Source: Oceanobacter sp045430275 (GTDB lineage Bacteria; Pseudomonadota; Gammaproteobacteria; Pseudomonadales; Oceanobacteraceae). From it: a stretch of 64,000 nucleotides of DNA. Numbering within the stretch: the stretch's first letter is position 1; every line of letters starts with the position of its first letter. The notes below the pieces were generated by a model that saw nothing but the letters and a program-made list of their open reading frames with translations, had not been told where the DNA came from and made no database searches. The DNA lies in assembly GCA_045430275.1 (NCBI GenBank), contig JAILXU010000008.1:62001-126000 (forward strand), written 5' to 3'. The position numbers and the translations under genes are program-made. Positions 32,930-41,845 of the stretch are shown here, piece after piece.

Positions 32930-34098
32930 TCAATTTCTCCACGCACCAATGACATCACCGCGATGTCATCTGGCGCATCATCGTGATGATCCAGTTCCAG
33001 AAGAGTAAAGAGGTCAGACTTCACCCCTTTGGATTGTTTGACCAAATCCAGCAGCGCCTGTTCTTTTGCTGCCATGGATGGTTCGTTCAGTATTTCCAAA
33101 ATGCCATCGGAAAACATAACCAATGCAAAGTCTTCTGGAAGTGTCAGTGTGTACTCCCGATAAACTGGCTCGGGAAATAACCCAACTGGCATGCCCTTGC
33201 CGTTAAGATACGACACCCCATCCCGGGTTAGCAGCACAGGTAATGGCAAATGGCCACCAATGCTGTATGTCAGCGCCTGGGTCTGAAAATCAATCAGCCC
33301 ATAACACATGGTGAGATGTTTTTTGAGATGCGTCGCCAACAACTCATTATTCAAGCGATCCAATACCTTGACGGGGTGAAGCAAATCATCGCTGGAACCC
33401 CGTTTGAAATTGCGGCGCAACCGGTACGTCAAATTTTTCAATAATACGGTTACAAACGCTGAAGATGCGCCATGACCCGATACGTCAGCGATATAAAACA
33501 CCATGCGATGTTCATCAAGGCTGAAATAATCCAGAAAATCGCCGCTAAGCAACAAGGAGGGAATAATGGAGTGCTCGCATTGCACCCCGCAGATATTCTG
33601 TTCTTCAGGCAACATGCTGAGCTGGATTTGCCGACCGGCCATCTGATCCGCTCTTAACTCATCAAGCCCGCGTTTCAGATCAAAGTTGGTCTTTTCCAGA
33701 TACTCCCGGTAAGCCGTGTTTTCCGATTCCAGTTCTGATCGCTGCAAAGCCCGCTGAAGAGCAAAGTGCAACACTTCCAGATCCGGTATTGGCTTAACCA
33801 GAAAGTCATCGGCCCCCAATCGCAAAGCCCGCACAGCGTCATTCATGACACCTGCCCCAGACACAATAATGACCGGCAATCTGGGATACACTTGCTTGAT
33901 ATGTTCAAGCCAGTCAATGCCCGTCACACCGCCCATGCGAAGATCACAAATAACGGCGTCAACCGAACGGCTTTTCAGAGCAAACCAGGCATCATCCGGG
34001 TCAGCACAAGCGATCACCTGATATTCGTATTCGACGAGAAATGCCGCAATACTCTCCCGAACGCTGGGGTCATCGTCAATGACCATTACCGTGGTCAT
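32926..34098 (-). CDS. Response regulator with PP2C/SpoIIE phosphatase output
   Basis: A 390-residue protein: a receiver domain (1-120, phospho-acceptor D52 in VICDLRMGG, LGADDFLVKP), a coiled-coil linker (about 120-160), then a SpoIIE-type Ser/Thr phosphatase domain (about 165-385) with DVSGHGASSAF, FSDGILEI and DDIAVMSL providing the metal-binding aspartates. It is the HsbR/RssB-type phosphatase that would act on the adjacent STAS protein, tying a two-component signal to a sigma-factor partner switch. The cognate histidine kinase or phosphotransfer protein is not in the window. Confidence 0.93.
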   Translation of the reverse strand: MTTVMVIDDDPSVRESIAAFLVEYEYQVIACADPDDAWFALKSRSVDAVICDLRMGGVTGIDWLEHIKQVYPRLPVIIVSGAGVMNDAVRALRLGADDFLVKPIPDLEVLHFALQRALQRSELESENTAYREYLEKTNFDLKRGLDELRADQMAGRQIQLSMLPEEQNICGVQCEHSIIPSLLLSGDFLDYFSLDEHRMVFYIADVSGHGASSAFVTVLLKNLTYRLRRNFKRGSSDDLLHPVKVLDRLNNELLATHLKKHLTMCYGLIDFQTQALTYSIGGHLPLPVLLTRDGVSYLNGKGMPVGLFPEPVYREYTLTLPEDFALVMFSDGILEILNEPSMAAKEQALLDLVKQSKGVKSDLFTLLELDHHDDAPDDIAVMSLVRGEIE

Positions 34099-34275
34099 GC
34101 AAATCTCCTGATTTCAGAATTCAGAAAAGCCATCGCCCTGACGGCGACTCTAGCGACCTGAATTACAACAATTCGACAAGCCACCAACCAACCTTATTTT
34201 CAAGAATAGCATTGAAAAGGAACACTACTCGCATATTTACAGCCTTTCAATCCCTGCCAAAGGCGCATTCAGGGA

Positions 34276-35103
34276 TTATTGTCGGTTCAACCGAAAATTG
34301 GAGAATGGTGAAATATGACGCGTTGATCGCACTGGATTAATGTCCAGACCACCTCGACGGACATAACGGGCGCAAACCGTCAGTTCATCCGGGCTGGTCC
34401 GATCCATCAAATCGCAGAAAATTTGCTCCACACACTGTTCGTGGAAGCCCTGGTGCTGCCGCATGGAAACGATGTAAGCCAGCAGGGATTCTGGCTGAAT
34501 CTGATGCCCATGATAATGAATGTACACGCTGCCCCAATCCGGCTGCCCGGTGACCGGACAGTTGGATTTCAACAGATGAGAACACACCCACCCATTCCAG
34601 GTGGTTTCCGGCACCATTTGCAATAAACCGGCATTCGGTTCGTACGCGTCAATAGCGACATCCAGTTGATCCAGACACACCGCTTCTGGTGCTGATGGCC
34701 ACGGATGCCATAACGGCAACAAGCGAACTTCAACGGTTTCTCCGGCGACCTGAGACAGATCAGCCGCTACCTGACGGGAGACATCGGTATCGGAAGCAAA
34801 ACGAGTCTGGTTCAACGAGTTCAGATACAGCTTCAGGGATTTCGATTCAATCAGATTCGGGCTTCGGGCCGGAATACGGATTTCAGCAATACGTACTTCC
34901 GGCTTCCCGCGCAGCCCCAGCCAGGACACTTCATAACCATTCCAGATATCTTCCCCAAAAATGGCCGACCGGGAACCAAACCCGGTGTGATCCCGACTTT
35001 CACAGCGAGGAATGGGAAACAACAACGAAGCATCGTACTGATCAACGTATTCGGACTGCTTACCTAATGGACTAAATACAACACTTTTCTCGTCTGAACT
35101 CAC
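34276..35103 (-). CDS. queF: NADPH-dependent 7-cyano-7-deazaguanine reductase
   Basis: A 275-residue enzyme of the long, unimodular two-domain QueF type. It has the QueF motif ESKSLKLYLNS (86-96), the nucleophile C182 in SNCPVTGQPDW and D189. It reduces preQ0 to preQ1 in queuosine synthesis, in the cytoplasm. It stands alone with no other que gene nearby. An 8-base stem (AATCCCTG/CAGGGATT, 34249-34277) covers the end of the gene and may help end its transcript, but it has no T-tract. Confidence 0.95.
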   Translation of the reverse strand: MSSDEKSVVFSPLGKQSEYVDQYDASLLFPIPRCESRDHTGFGSRSAIFGEDIWNGYEVSWLGLRGKPEVRIAEIRIPARSPNLIESKSLKLYLNSLNQTRFASDTDVSRQVAADLSQVAGETVEVRLLPLWHPWPSAPEAVCLDQLDVAIDAYEPNAGLLQMVPETTWNGWVCSHLLKSNCPVTGQPDWGSVYIHYHGHQIQPESLLAYIVSMRQHQGFHEQCVEQIFCDLMDRTSPDELTVCARYVRRGGLDINPVRSTRHISPFSNFRLNRQ

Positions 35104-35129
35104 GAAACACCCACTCCAAAAAACAAAAT

Positions 35130-35148
35130 GCCCGCCATAAAGGCGGGC
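35130..35148 (-). terminator. Rho-independent terminator of the ABC exporter operon
   Basis: The stem GCCCGCC/GGCGGGC with a 5-base loop is followed on the minus strand by ATTTTGTTTTTTG. It lies 36 bases after the permease stop and before queF. Confidence 0.85.
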
Positions 35149-35183
35149 CGATCATATAGTCCTGGCCGGACACAAAAACTCGA

Positions 35184-35963
35184 TTACTGGCGCATACCTG
35201 TGCCATTACGTAACAAACGCAGGCTGTATAAGCTCAGAATGACAATAAACAGCGTCATCATACCAAACGATATCCAGACGCCCACATCCGACACCCCAAG
35301 AATACCAAACCGAAACGTATTCACCATATACAGAATGGGATTCAACTGGGACACCAGCTGCCAATGATCCGGCAACAAGGAAATGGAATAAAAAACACCG
35401 CCCAGATAGGTCAGTGGTGTAATCACAAACGTGGGGATAATAGAAACATCATCAAATTTACGAGCATGCACACCATTGATAAACCCACCCAATGCAAACA
35501 GCACAGCCGATAGCACGATAATCCCCACGACGACCCCGACGCTGTGAATCGTCAGACTGGTAAAGTACAACGACAACAAGGTGACGATCAGCCCAACAGC
35601 AACACCACGGGCAACACCACCACACACATATCCCGCCAGAATCGTTCCCGGATGCACCGGAGCCACCATCAACTCTTCAATGCTGCGCTGGAACTTGTTG
35701 CTGAAAAACGACGAAGCCACATTGCCATACGCATTGGTGATCACACTCATCATAATCAAACCCGGCACAATAAAGGACATATAGTCCACACCGCCCATTT
35801 GACCGATTCTCGGGCCGATCAAATTGCCGAAGATCACAAAGTACAACGTCATCGTAATGGCTGGTGGGAGCAGAGTTTGCTGCCAAATGCGCATAAAACG
35901 ACGAACTTCTTTCACAACAATGGTTTTAAACGCAACCCACTGAACGCGCATCATCGGACTCAT
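35184..35963 (-). CDS. ABC-2 type exporter permease (YadH-like)
   Basis: A 259-residue protein with six membrane segments and the ABC-2 family signature around GTILAGYVCGGVARGVAVG and FGNLIGPRIGQMGGVDYMSFIVPGL. The arrangement matches YadH of E. coli. It overlaps the ATPase gene by 1 base. Together they form an exporter of unknown substrate. A terminator follows. Confidence 0.9.
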   Translation of the reverse strand: MSPMMRVQWVAFKTIVVKEVRRFMRIWQQTLLPPAITMTLYFVIFGNLIGPRIGQMGGVDYMSFIVPGLIMMSVITNAYGNVASSFFSNKFQRSIEELMVAPVHPGTILAGYVCGGVARGVAVGLIVTLLSLYFTSLTIHSVGVVVGIIVLSAVLFALGGFINGVHARKFDDVSIIPTFVITPLTYLGGVFYSISLLPDHWQLVSQLNPILYMVNTFRFGILGVSDVGVWISFGMMTLFIVILSLYSLRLLRNGTGMRQ

Positions 35964-36880
35964 CAGGAAGCCTCCTTCACCATAGAGACAAACAATTCTT
36001 CCAGACGATTAGCCTGCGGTCTCATACTGCGTACCACCACGCCTTGCTGATCCAACTGCCGGAACAAGCCATTGATCCCCTGACCCTTCTCAACCGTCAC
36101 CATCAGGCAATCCGGGTCTGCCTGAGAAACATCAAAACCATCCAACTGCGGGGCAGCCGACAGTGGCTCTACCAGGTCAAGCATAAAGGTTTCCGATTTG
36201 AGTTGTGCCAACAAAGCCCGGACACTGGTGTTCTGTACAATTTCACCCCGATTGATAATCGCCACATTGCGGCACAATTGTTCGGCTTCTTCCAGATAGT
36301 GCGTTGTCAGAATGATCGTGGTGCCCTGCTCGTTCAGATCTTGCATAAAGCCCCACATGGAACGGCGCAGTTCAATGTCCACCCCGGCCGTTGGCTCATC
36401 CAGAATCAGAACATCGGGTTGATGCACCAACGCCCGAGCAATCATCAGGCGTCGTTTCATACCGCCGGACAACATGCGAGAAGGCTGATCACGCTTGTCC
36501 CACAATTCCAGCGCTTTTAACAAACGCTCGGTTTGTTCCTGGGCATCCGCCATCTCTATGCCGTAATACCCGGCCTGGGTCAGCACAATGTCCGCAACTT
36601 TTTCAAACTGATTGAAATTAAACTCCTGAGGCACAACGCCCAGGCTTTGACGAGCCAGAAACGGTGAACCGTTCACATCATGACCCATGACCTGAGCATG
36701 GCCTGAGGTTTTCTGAACCAGACCGGAGAGAATCCCCAATGTGGTAGACTTCCCGGCCCCATTGGGGCCGAGCAAAGCAAAAAAATCGCCCTGCTCGACA
36801 GCAAGATCTATGTTCTTGAGTGCTTCAAAACCGTTTTCATAAACTTTTGACAAGCCCTGTACAGACAGTGCCGCAACCAT
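35963..36880 (-). CDS. ABC exporter ATP-binding protein (YadG-like)
   Basis: A 305-residue ATPase: Walker A GPNGAGKST, the signature LSGGMKRRLMIARAL, Walker B VLILDEPTAGVD and the H-loop TTHYLEEAE. The class is the DrrA/YadG type. The start is taken at 36880 (ATG); TTG at 36886 would add two residues. It is divergent from a PA2817-like gene with only 27 bases between starts, so the promoters overlap or lie inside the genes. Confidence 0.93.
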   Translation of the reverse strand: MVAALSVQGLSKVYENGFEALKNIDLAVEQGDFFALLGPNGAGKSTTLGILSGLVQKTSGHAQVMGHDVNGSPFLARQSLGVVPQEFNFNQFEKVADIVLTQAGYYGIEMADAQEQTERLLKALELWDKRDQPSRMLSGGMKRRLMIARALVHQPDVLILDEPTAGVDIELRRSMWGFMQDLNEQGTTIILTTHYLEEAEQLCRNVAIINRGEIVQNTSVRALLAQLKSETFMLDLVEPLSAAPQLDGFDVSQADPDCLMVTVEKGQGINGLFRQLDQQGVVVRSMRPQANRLEELFVSMVKEAS

Positions 36881-36907
36881 ATTCAACCAACCTGAACGAG
36901 TAACTGC

Positions 36908-37225
36908 ATGAGTGAATCACTTCCGCATCACATACAACAACTGACCGAACTGCATCAGAAATTGACCGACGCACGTGAGAGCAAAGTGCTAAGCGACGCC
37001 ATGTTACACCAACTTGAACAGATCATTGATCAGCTCACGCAACAGTCTGACACAGCCTGGCAAGATGCCAGTGCCTGGCTCGCCCATACCATGAGCATGG
37101 CTCCTCAGATAACGCCCCTGATCAATCGGGAATTACTGTGGTTTTTTGGTGGTGACTGCCTGCACTTCCTGACCGATGACGAGATCAACACGTTCCAGCA
37201 ACAAGAAGAAGCGAACGAGGAATAA
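36908..37225 (+). CDS. PA2817-like hypothetical protein
   Basis: A 105-residue helical protein of the PA2817 family, with unknown function. It has PHHIQQLTELHQKL, DAMLHQLEQIIDQL and a C-terminal LLWFFGGDCLHFLTDDEI, without membrane segments. In Pseudomonas the homologue lies near the same ABC transporter genes. Divergent from the ATPase gene. Confidence 0.75.
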   Translation: MSESLPHHIQQLTELHQKLTDARESKVLSDAMLHQLEQIIDQLTQQSDTAWQDASAWLAHTMSMAPQITPLINRELLWFFGGDCLHFLTDDEINTFQQQEEANEE

Positions 37226-37323
37226 CAGGCCAACGTGTGATTTTCGTGCACCAACCCCGTCCTTGCGGTTGGCAAGCCCGCTTCAGACTTACATAATCGT
37301 TACAAAACAGCAGGGCGCGGATC

Positions 37324-37935
37324 ATGATGTATCAGGATGCTCTTCAGTCTATTCTGACGTCTTACCAGCAAGGTCGAATCAACTACAACACCAAACTTCT
37401 GAGCCTCGGCTTTTTGAGTGTACTGGAACGAGGGCCACTGGATTATGAAAGCATGGCTTTCATGATGCAGCGCCCGGAACCGGGGATACGCTCCGTGATT
37501 CGAAACTACATCAAGCGTAATTTGGTGGAAGTCGTTGAAAAGCGTTCCAGTACACACGGTGGTCGCCGTTGTAATTGCTACGGCCTGACGCCAAAAGGCC
37601 AACAACTGCTGAGTGCTTACCAGCGCACTGAGCAAACACCAAGCATTACCCGCCGAGCTGAAATTTATCAAGAACTGCGCGATGAACATCCAGACCGTAC
37701 GTTTTCCTGTATTGCTCTTTTGGCCGCTACAGAATTGACCGATGGCTGTGCCAGTGCGTTATTAGCTGCCATGCAAGTCAACGCCCCTGCTCTGATGCAA
37801 CAAACCACACGGGCCATTGAAGCTGATTTACTCTGCATTTGTGGCTATGAAACCAGCCCCGATGGGGGTCGGGAAAGACGCGTGGCACTTACCCCGGATG
37901 GTAAGCGCCTGTTGTATTTGATGCTTCAGATCTAA
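37324..37935 (+). CDS. Putative DNA-binding protein with two winged-helix-like halves
   Basis: A 203-residue protein that I cannot place in a named family. The N-terminal half (YNTKLLSLGFLSVLERGPLDYESMAFMM, then YGLTPKGQQLL) reads as a winged helix ending in a PadR/MarR-like wing. The C-terminal half (DRTFSCIALLAATELTDG, then VALTPDGKRLLYLML) repeats the same pattern, so it looks like a tandem domain. There are cysteines in RRCNCYG and LLCICGYE. A repeat of hairpin type CCAACC/GGTTGG lies just upstream (37251-37272). The target is unknown. Confidence 0.65.
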   Translation: MMYQDALQSILTSYQQGRINYNTKLLSLGFLSVLERGPLDYESMAFMMQRPEPGIRSVIRNYIKRNLVEVVEKRSSTHGGRRCNCYGLTPKGQQLLSAYQRTEQTPSITRRAEIYQELRDEHPDRTFSCIALLAATELTDGCASALLAAMQVNAPALMQQTTRAIEADLLCICGYETSPDGGRERRVALTPDGKRLLYLMLQI

Positions 37936-37987
37936 GGCACTTTTCAAACTCATAAAAAGATAACGGTATAACCAACACACACCCATA

Positions 37988-38260
37988 TCACCGGATTAAT
38001 GACCGGGTCTGACACTGGAGCTGATCACGATCGACTTGTGACAGATCATAATCCGCTTGTCGATACAGCCACTTTTCAGCACGGGTGTTAAACACCAATG
38101 CCAACCTGACCGCCATTTCAGGCGTAATACCCGCTTTGCCATTGAGAATCATTGACAGGGTTTTGCGACTGACACCCAACAACCCAGCCGCCTGAGTAAC
38201 ATTCAGCCCCAGTGGTTGCATACAGTGTTGCCGAACAGCCTGCCCCGGATGCTCACTCAT
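37988..38260 (-). CDS. HigA-family antitoxin-like protein without a toxin partner
   Basis: A 90-residue XRE-type helix-turn-helix protein (HPGQAVRQHCMQPLGLNVTQAAGLLGVSRKTLSMILNGKAGITPEMAVRLALVFN) with the HigA/VapI pattern. Antitoxins of this type are normally preceded by a higB toxin gene. The DNA before this start (38261-38487) holds no RelE/HigB-like reading frame: only a promoter-like region. It may be an orphan regulator or the remnant of a lost toxin-antitoxin pair. The start has AAGGTGAT upstream. Confidence 0.85.
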   Translation of the reverse strand: MSEHPGQAVRQHCMQPLGLNVTQAAGLLGVSRKTLSMILNGKAGITPEMAVRLALVFNTRAEKWLYRQADYDLSQVDRDQLQCQTRSLIR

Positions 38261-38487
38261 ACCCGATCACCTTCATTTGAAATACAAAATACGAACGACA
38301 CGCTATCATCAGCTTTGTTGCAATCTCAGCCACGAAACCCACACCACCGCATTCAGGTGAGAACCAGATCACAAAACACCCATTTGCCCTGGTCAGTTTT
38401 TCCCAGCGCCTCCCTCTTGAGACTCCCCGACCTCTCAAGTATGGTTCCGCCATCGTCGCCCAATACGGAAACAATGAGTAATCCATC

Positions 38488-39045
38488 ATGCGCCTTGTTT
38501 ACATTCCGGTTTTTTGTCTGCTTGGCCTGCTAACGGCTTGCAGCACTCCGCACTACATCCCTTTCACTCAGGAACTGCGTTACGCAGAAGGATTAAGTGA
38601 AGCCGATTTGCAACGTCTGCAATACTATATTTGCCCACCACTGAAAATGGCCAGAGCCGTCGAAGTGACTGAAAAGAACATCAATGATGGCCGCCTGATT
38701 CGCCGACAGCAGCAAAACCTGGAAGAAGTGGTTGTGCCCGCCTGGACGCCCGGCATTGCTCTGCAAAACTCAGAGCATCATCTTACCGTCAGCTTCGAAG
38801 AAGGCTCGTATTTTCATTTCGGGGTTGAACAAGGCAAGAGCAGCGGCTACTACACCCCGCTGGGCCGGGAATTTGAGGGCTTGTTCAAAATCCCGTACGG
38901 CAGCAAGCTCTACGACATGGACCTTTCCGAGTCCTACGAGTGCGAAAGTGATAACTACACTCAGCCACGTCTCTGGATTGACGCGGCGTCACTGAATAAC
39001 AAAACCCACCAGCGCAAGGTGCTGCAAGGTCTCAGAGCGCAATAG
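38488..39045 (+). CDS. Putative lipoprotein
   Basis: A 185-residue exported protein. The first 18 residues form a lipoprotein signal (MRLVYIPVFCLLGLLTAC, lipobox LTAC, lipid-bearing Cys18). The rest (EADLQRLQYYICPPLKMARAVE, HHLTVSFEEGSYFHFGVEQG) is a beta-rich domain I do not recognise. It faces bioA, and no operon partner is seen. The role is unknown. Confidence 0.8.
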   Translation: MRLVYIPVFCLLGLLTACSTPHYIPFTQELRYAEGLSEADLQRLQYYICPPLKMARAVEVTEKNINDGRLIRRQQQNLEEVVVPAWTPGIALQNSEHHLTVSFEEGSYFHFGVEQGKSSGYYTPLGREFEGLFKIPYGSKLYDMDLSESYECESDNYTQPRLWIDAASLNNKTHQRKVLQGLRAQ

Positions 39046-39088
39046 CTCATCACAGACCTCCCTCTCAGGACAGCAGACACCTCCACAT

Positions 39089-40411
39089 CTAACGGCTGAT
39101 CAGATACGTTCTGACAGCCGTCTCGATACCCGCACACAAGTACTCCAGATCGGAATCCGTCATCACGAACGGCGGCATGATGTACACCAGATTGGCAAAA
39201 GGCCGCACCCAAATCCCCTGTTCCACCAGCAAGGGCTGCAATGCTCGGGTATCTGCCGTGTGATCCAGTTGCACCACTCCGATCGCTCCCAGTACACGAA
39301 CATTTTCCACACCGACCTGATCCGCCAGCGGATTCAGTCCACGGTGCAGACCCGCTCCTATTCGACGCACCTGAGATTGCCAATCGGAAGCCAGCAACAA
39401 ATCCAGACTGGCACACGCCACTCGACACGCCAACGGATTACCCATAAAAGTGGGGCCATGCATGAAGCACCCCGCCTCTCCCTCGCTGATCACCCGAGCC
39501 ACCAAATCAGTGGTCAGTGTTGCCGCCAACGTCATATAACCACCTGTCAGGGCTTTCCCGAGACACAGAATATCGGGCGTAATACCTGCATGGTCGCAAG
39601 CGAACAGCTGTCCGGTGCGTCCAAATCCAGTGGCGATTTCATCGGCGATCAATAACACATCGTATTGGTCACACAATGCCCTTGCGCCTTTCAGATAATC
39701 CGGGTGATAAAAACGCATTCCCCCCGCTCCCTGAACTATTGGCTCCAGAATCAGTGCCGCCAGCGTGTCAGAGTGTTGTTCCAGCGTTCGTTCAAGATTG
39801 TCCAGATCCTGCGCCAACGTATCAGGTTGGGCAATATCACCACGCCAGTTATCAGCCGGTGCAGGCACAAACACTTGTTGCGACAACACACCCGAGAAGA
39901 CATGGTGCATGCCACGGTTCGGATCACAGACCGACATCGCCCCGGTGGTATCACCGTGATAACCCCGTTCCAACGCGGCAAAGCGATGTTTTTCCGGTTT
40001 CCCTCGGGCTTGCTGGTACTGAATCGCCATTTTCATGGCCACTTCAACCGATACCGAACCGGAGTCCGCAATAAATACCTTATCCAGCCCATCGGGAGTC
40101 AGCGCAACCAGACGGCGGGCCAACTCAATTGCAGGCTCATGCGTCAGACCACCGAACATCACATGAGACATATCTGCCAACTGTTCCGTAGCAGCCTGAT
40201 TCAGAACCGGGTGGTTATAACCGTGTACCGCACTCCACCAGGAAGACATGCCGTCCACCAGCTCCCGACCATCCGCCAGCGTCAATCGCACCCCGTGTGC
40301 AGAAGCCACCTTCCAGACCGGGGCCGGTTCTGACATGGAGCTGTAAGGGTGCCAGATATGCCGGGCATCAAACGCCAGATCCTGAGCCAGCTTGTCATCA
40401 ATAGTTGCCAT
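39089..40411 (-). CDS. bioA: Adenosylmethionine-8-amino-7-oxononanoate aminotransferase
   Basis: A 440-residue class III PLP aminotransferase. It has HIWHPYSSM at the start, DGMSSWWSAVHGYNHP, YHGDTTGAMSVCD, DEIATGFGRTG and the PLP lysine in LCLGKALTGGYM. It uses S-adenosylmethionine as amino donor to turn 7-keto-8-aminopelargonate into 7,8-diaminopelargonate in biotin synthesis. The start at 40411 was chosen over 40426 because it fits the family start and has GAGAG upstream. It is divergent from bioFHCD with 258 bases between. Confidence 0.95.
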   Translation of the reverse strand: MATIDDKLAQDLAFDARHIWHPYSSMSEPAPVWKVASAHGVRLTLADGRELVDGMSSWWSAVHGYNHPVLNQAATEQLADMSHVMFGGLTHEPAIELARRLVALTPDGLDKVFIADSGSVSVEVAMKMAIQYQQARGKPEKHRFAALERGYHGDTTGAMSVCDPNRGMHHVFSGVLSQQVFVPAPADNWRGDIAQPDTLAQDLDNLERTLEQHSDTLAALILEPIVQGAGGMRFYHPDYLKGARALCDQYDVLLIADEIATGFGRTGQLFACDHAGITPDILCLGKALTGGYMTLAATLTTDLVARVISEGEAGCFMHGPTFMGNPLACRVACASLDLLLASDWQSQVRRIGAGLHRGLNPLADQVGVENVRVLGAIGVVQLDHTADTRALQPLLVEQGIWVRPFANLVYIMPPFVMTDSDLEYLCAGIETAVRTYLISR

Positions 40412-40669
40412 GCAATGCGCTCTCATTCATTACTTGAATTCATTATTTTAAAATTTGAACAGACGCGATCCACTTTACTCGCACCACCCTGCCGCTCCAT
40501 GACATACCGAAGGGACATATTGATACAGTGAATACAAATGTCACCCGTCCAGACACCAGTAAACCAGCCCCGCATCAAACCCTCACCGGCAGTTGACCCA
40601 CTTCTCAGTACCCCTATGTTGCTAGGCGTTGCTAAAAATCGTTCCAAATGAGTGAACCGGGCCTGAATC
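40412..40669. promoter_or_regulatory. Divergent bioA-bioF control region
   Basis: The 258-base region between bioA and bioF holds the divergent promoters. A BirA-type operator (TTGTAAACC and its inverse) is not visible here, so control by BirA is not supported by sequence alone. An 88-codon minus-strand frame covers part of it, without ribosome site or recognisable similarity, and looks spurious. Confidence 0.45.
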
Positions 40670-41845
40670 ATGAGCTGGACACAACGCATTCAAGACAGCT
40701 TGTCTCAACGACGAGCAGACAATCAGTGGCGACAGCGTCAAACCGTTGAGTCGCCACAAGGGCGGACTTTGCGCATCCATGGCCAGACGTTGCTCAACTT
40801 CTGCAGCAATGACTATCTCGGCTTGGCAGAACAGGGTGGACCGGCGTTACAGCGGGCGGCAATACAGTGGGGGCTGGGCAGTGGTGCGTCACATCTGGTC
40901 TGCGGACACAGCCAGGCCCATCACGATCTGGAACAGGCTCTCGCCCGTCACACGGGTTACTCAAGGGTACTACTGTTTTCAACCGGTTACATGGCCAACC
41001 TCGGTTGCATACAAGCGTTGACCCAGCGGGGCGATGGTATTTTTCAAGACAAGCTGAATCATGCCTCTCTGATTGATGGCGCACTGTTGAGTCGAGCAGA
41101 CTTTCAACGATACCCCCACCAGAACTACCGCAATCTGGCCACCCGCCTGCAGCAACGTGAGCAAGGCTTGTCATTGGTCGTCTCAGACAGCATTTTCAGC
41201 ATGGACGGCGACCTTGCCGACGTGAATCAACTGGCTGACCTGTGCCAGCAACACAATGCCTTATTGATGATCGATGACGCCCACGGCTTTGGTGTTCTGG
41301 GCAATCAAGGCGCAGGCATTCGCAACGATGCCGGACTCCGCAGTCGGGAGTTGCCTTTGTATGTCGGCACACTGGGAAAAGCACTGGGCGGATTCGGGGC
41401 CTTTGTCGCAGGTGACGATGCATTGATTGACTACCTGATTCAATTCGCCCGCCCCTACATCTACACCACTGCTATTCCCCCGGCAGTGGCCGAGGCCATG
41501 CTCGATAATCTGGAGCGGTTACAAAACGACGATCTGCGCACCACACTCAATGGCCATATTCAATACTTTCGAGAACAGGCACAGCACCGACAACTGCCCT
41601 TAATGGCATCACAGTCCCCCATTCAACCGTTACTGATTGGCGACGAACGCCGGGCCATGTCGATCAGTCAGGCTCTGCGACAACGTGGATTGCTGATCAC
41701 CGCCATTCGTCCACCCACCGTACCTGCAGGCACCAGCCGTCTTCGCGTCACTCTGACCGCCGCCCACACACGGGAAGACATTGACACCTTGCTGGATGCG
41801 CTAACAGAACTGCTCGACACAGAGACAACCGGAGCCGCCCGATGA
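40670..41845 (+). CDS. bioF: 8-amino-7-oxononanoate synthase
   Basis: A 391-residue PLP enzyme of the alpha-oxoamine synthase family: NDYLGLAEQG, HLVCGHSQAHHDLEQALA, DDAHGFGVLG and the PLP lysine in GTLGKALGGFG. It condenses pimeloyl-ACP (or CoA) with alanine, the first committed biotin step. It is the first gene of bioF-H-C-D; all following genes overlap by 4 bases. bioB, which often leads this operon in Pseudomonas, is not next to it. Confidence 0.96.
   Translation: MSWTQRIQDSLSQRRADNQWRQRQTVESPQGRTLRIHGQTLLNFCSNDYLGLAEQGGPALQRAAIQWGLGSGASHLVCGHSQAHHDLEQALARHTGYSRVLLFSTGYMANLGCIQALTQRGDGIFQDKLNHASLIDGALLSRADFQRYPHQNYRNLATRLQQREQGLSLVVSDSIFSMDGDLADVNQLADLCQQHNALLMIDDAHGFGVLGNQGAGIRNDAGLRSRELPLYVGTLGKALGGFGAFVAGDDALIDYLIQFARPYIYTTAIPPAVAEAMLDNLERLQNDDLRTTLNGHIQYFREQAQHRQLPLMASQSPIQPLLIGDERRAMSISQALRQRGLLITAIRPPTVPAGTSRLRVTLTAAHTREDIDTLLDALTELLDTETTGAAR

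Noticed and set aside
38253..38489. A 78-codon minus-strand frame just upstream of the HigA-like gene as a possible HigB toxin
   Set aside because: It shows only a vague likeness to one HigB motif, has no RelE-type core, and covers the likely promoter. It was not called as gene or pseudogene.
40423..40689. An 88-codon minus-strand frame in the bioA-bioF control region
   Set aside because: No ribosome site, no known domain, and it overlaps the start of bioF. It is most likely random.
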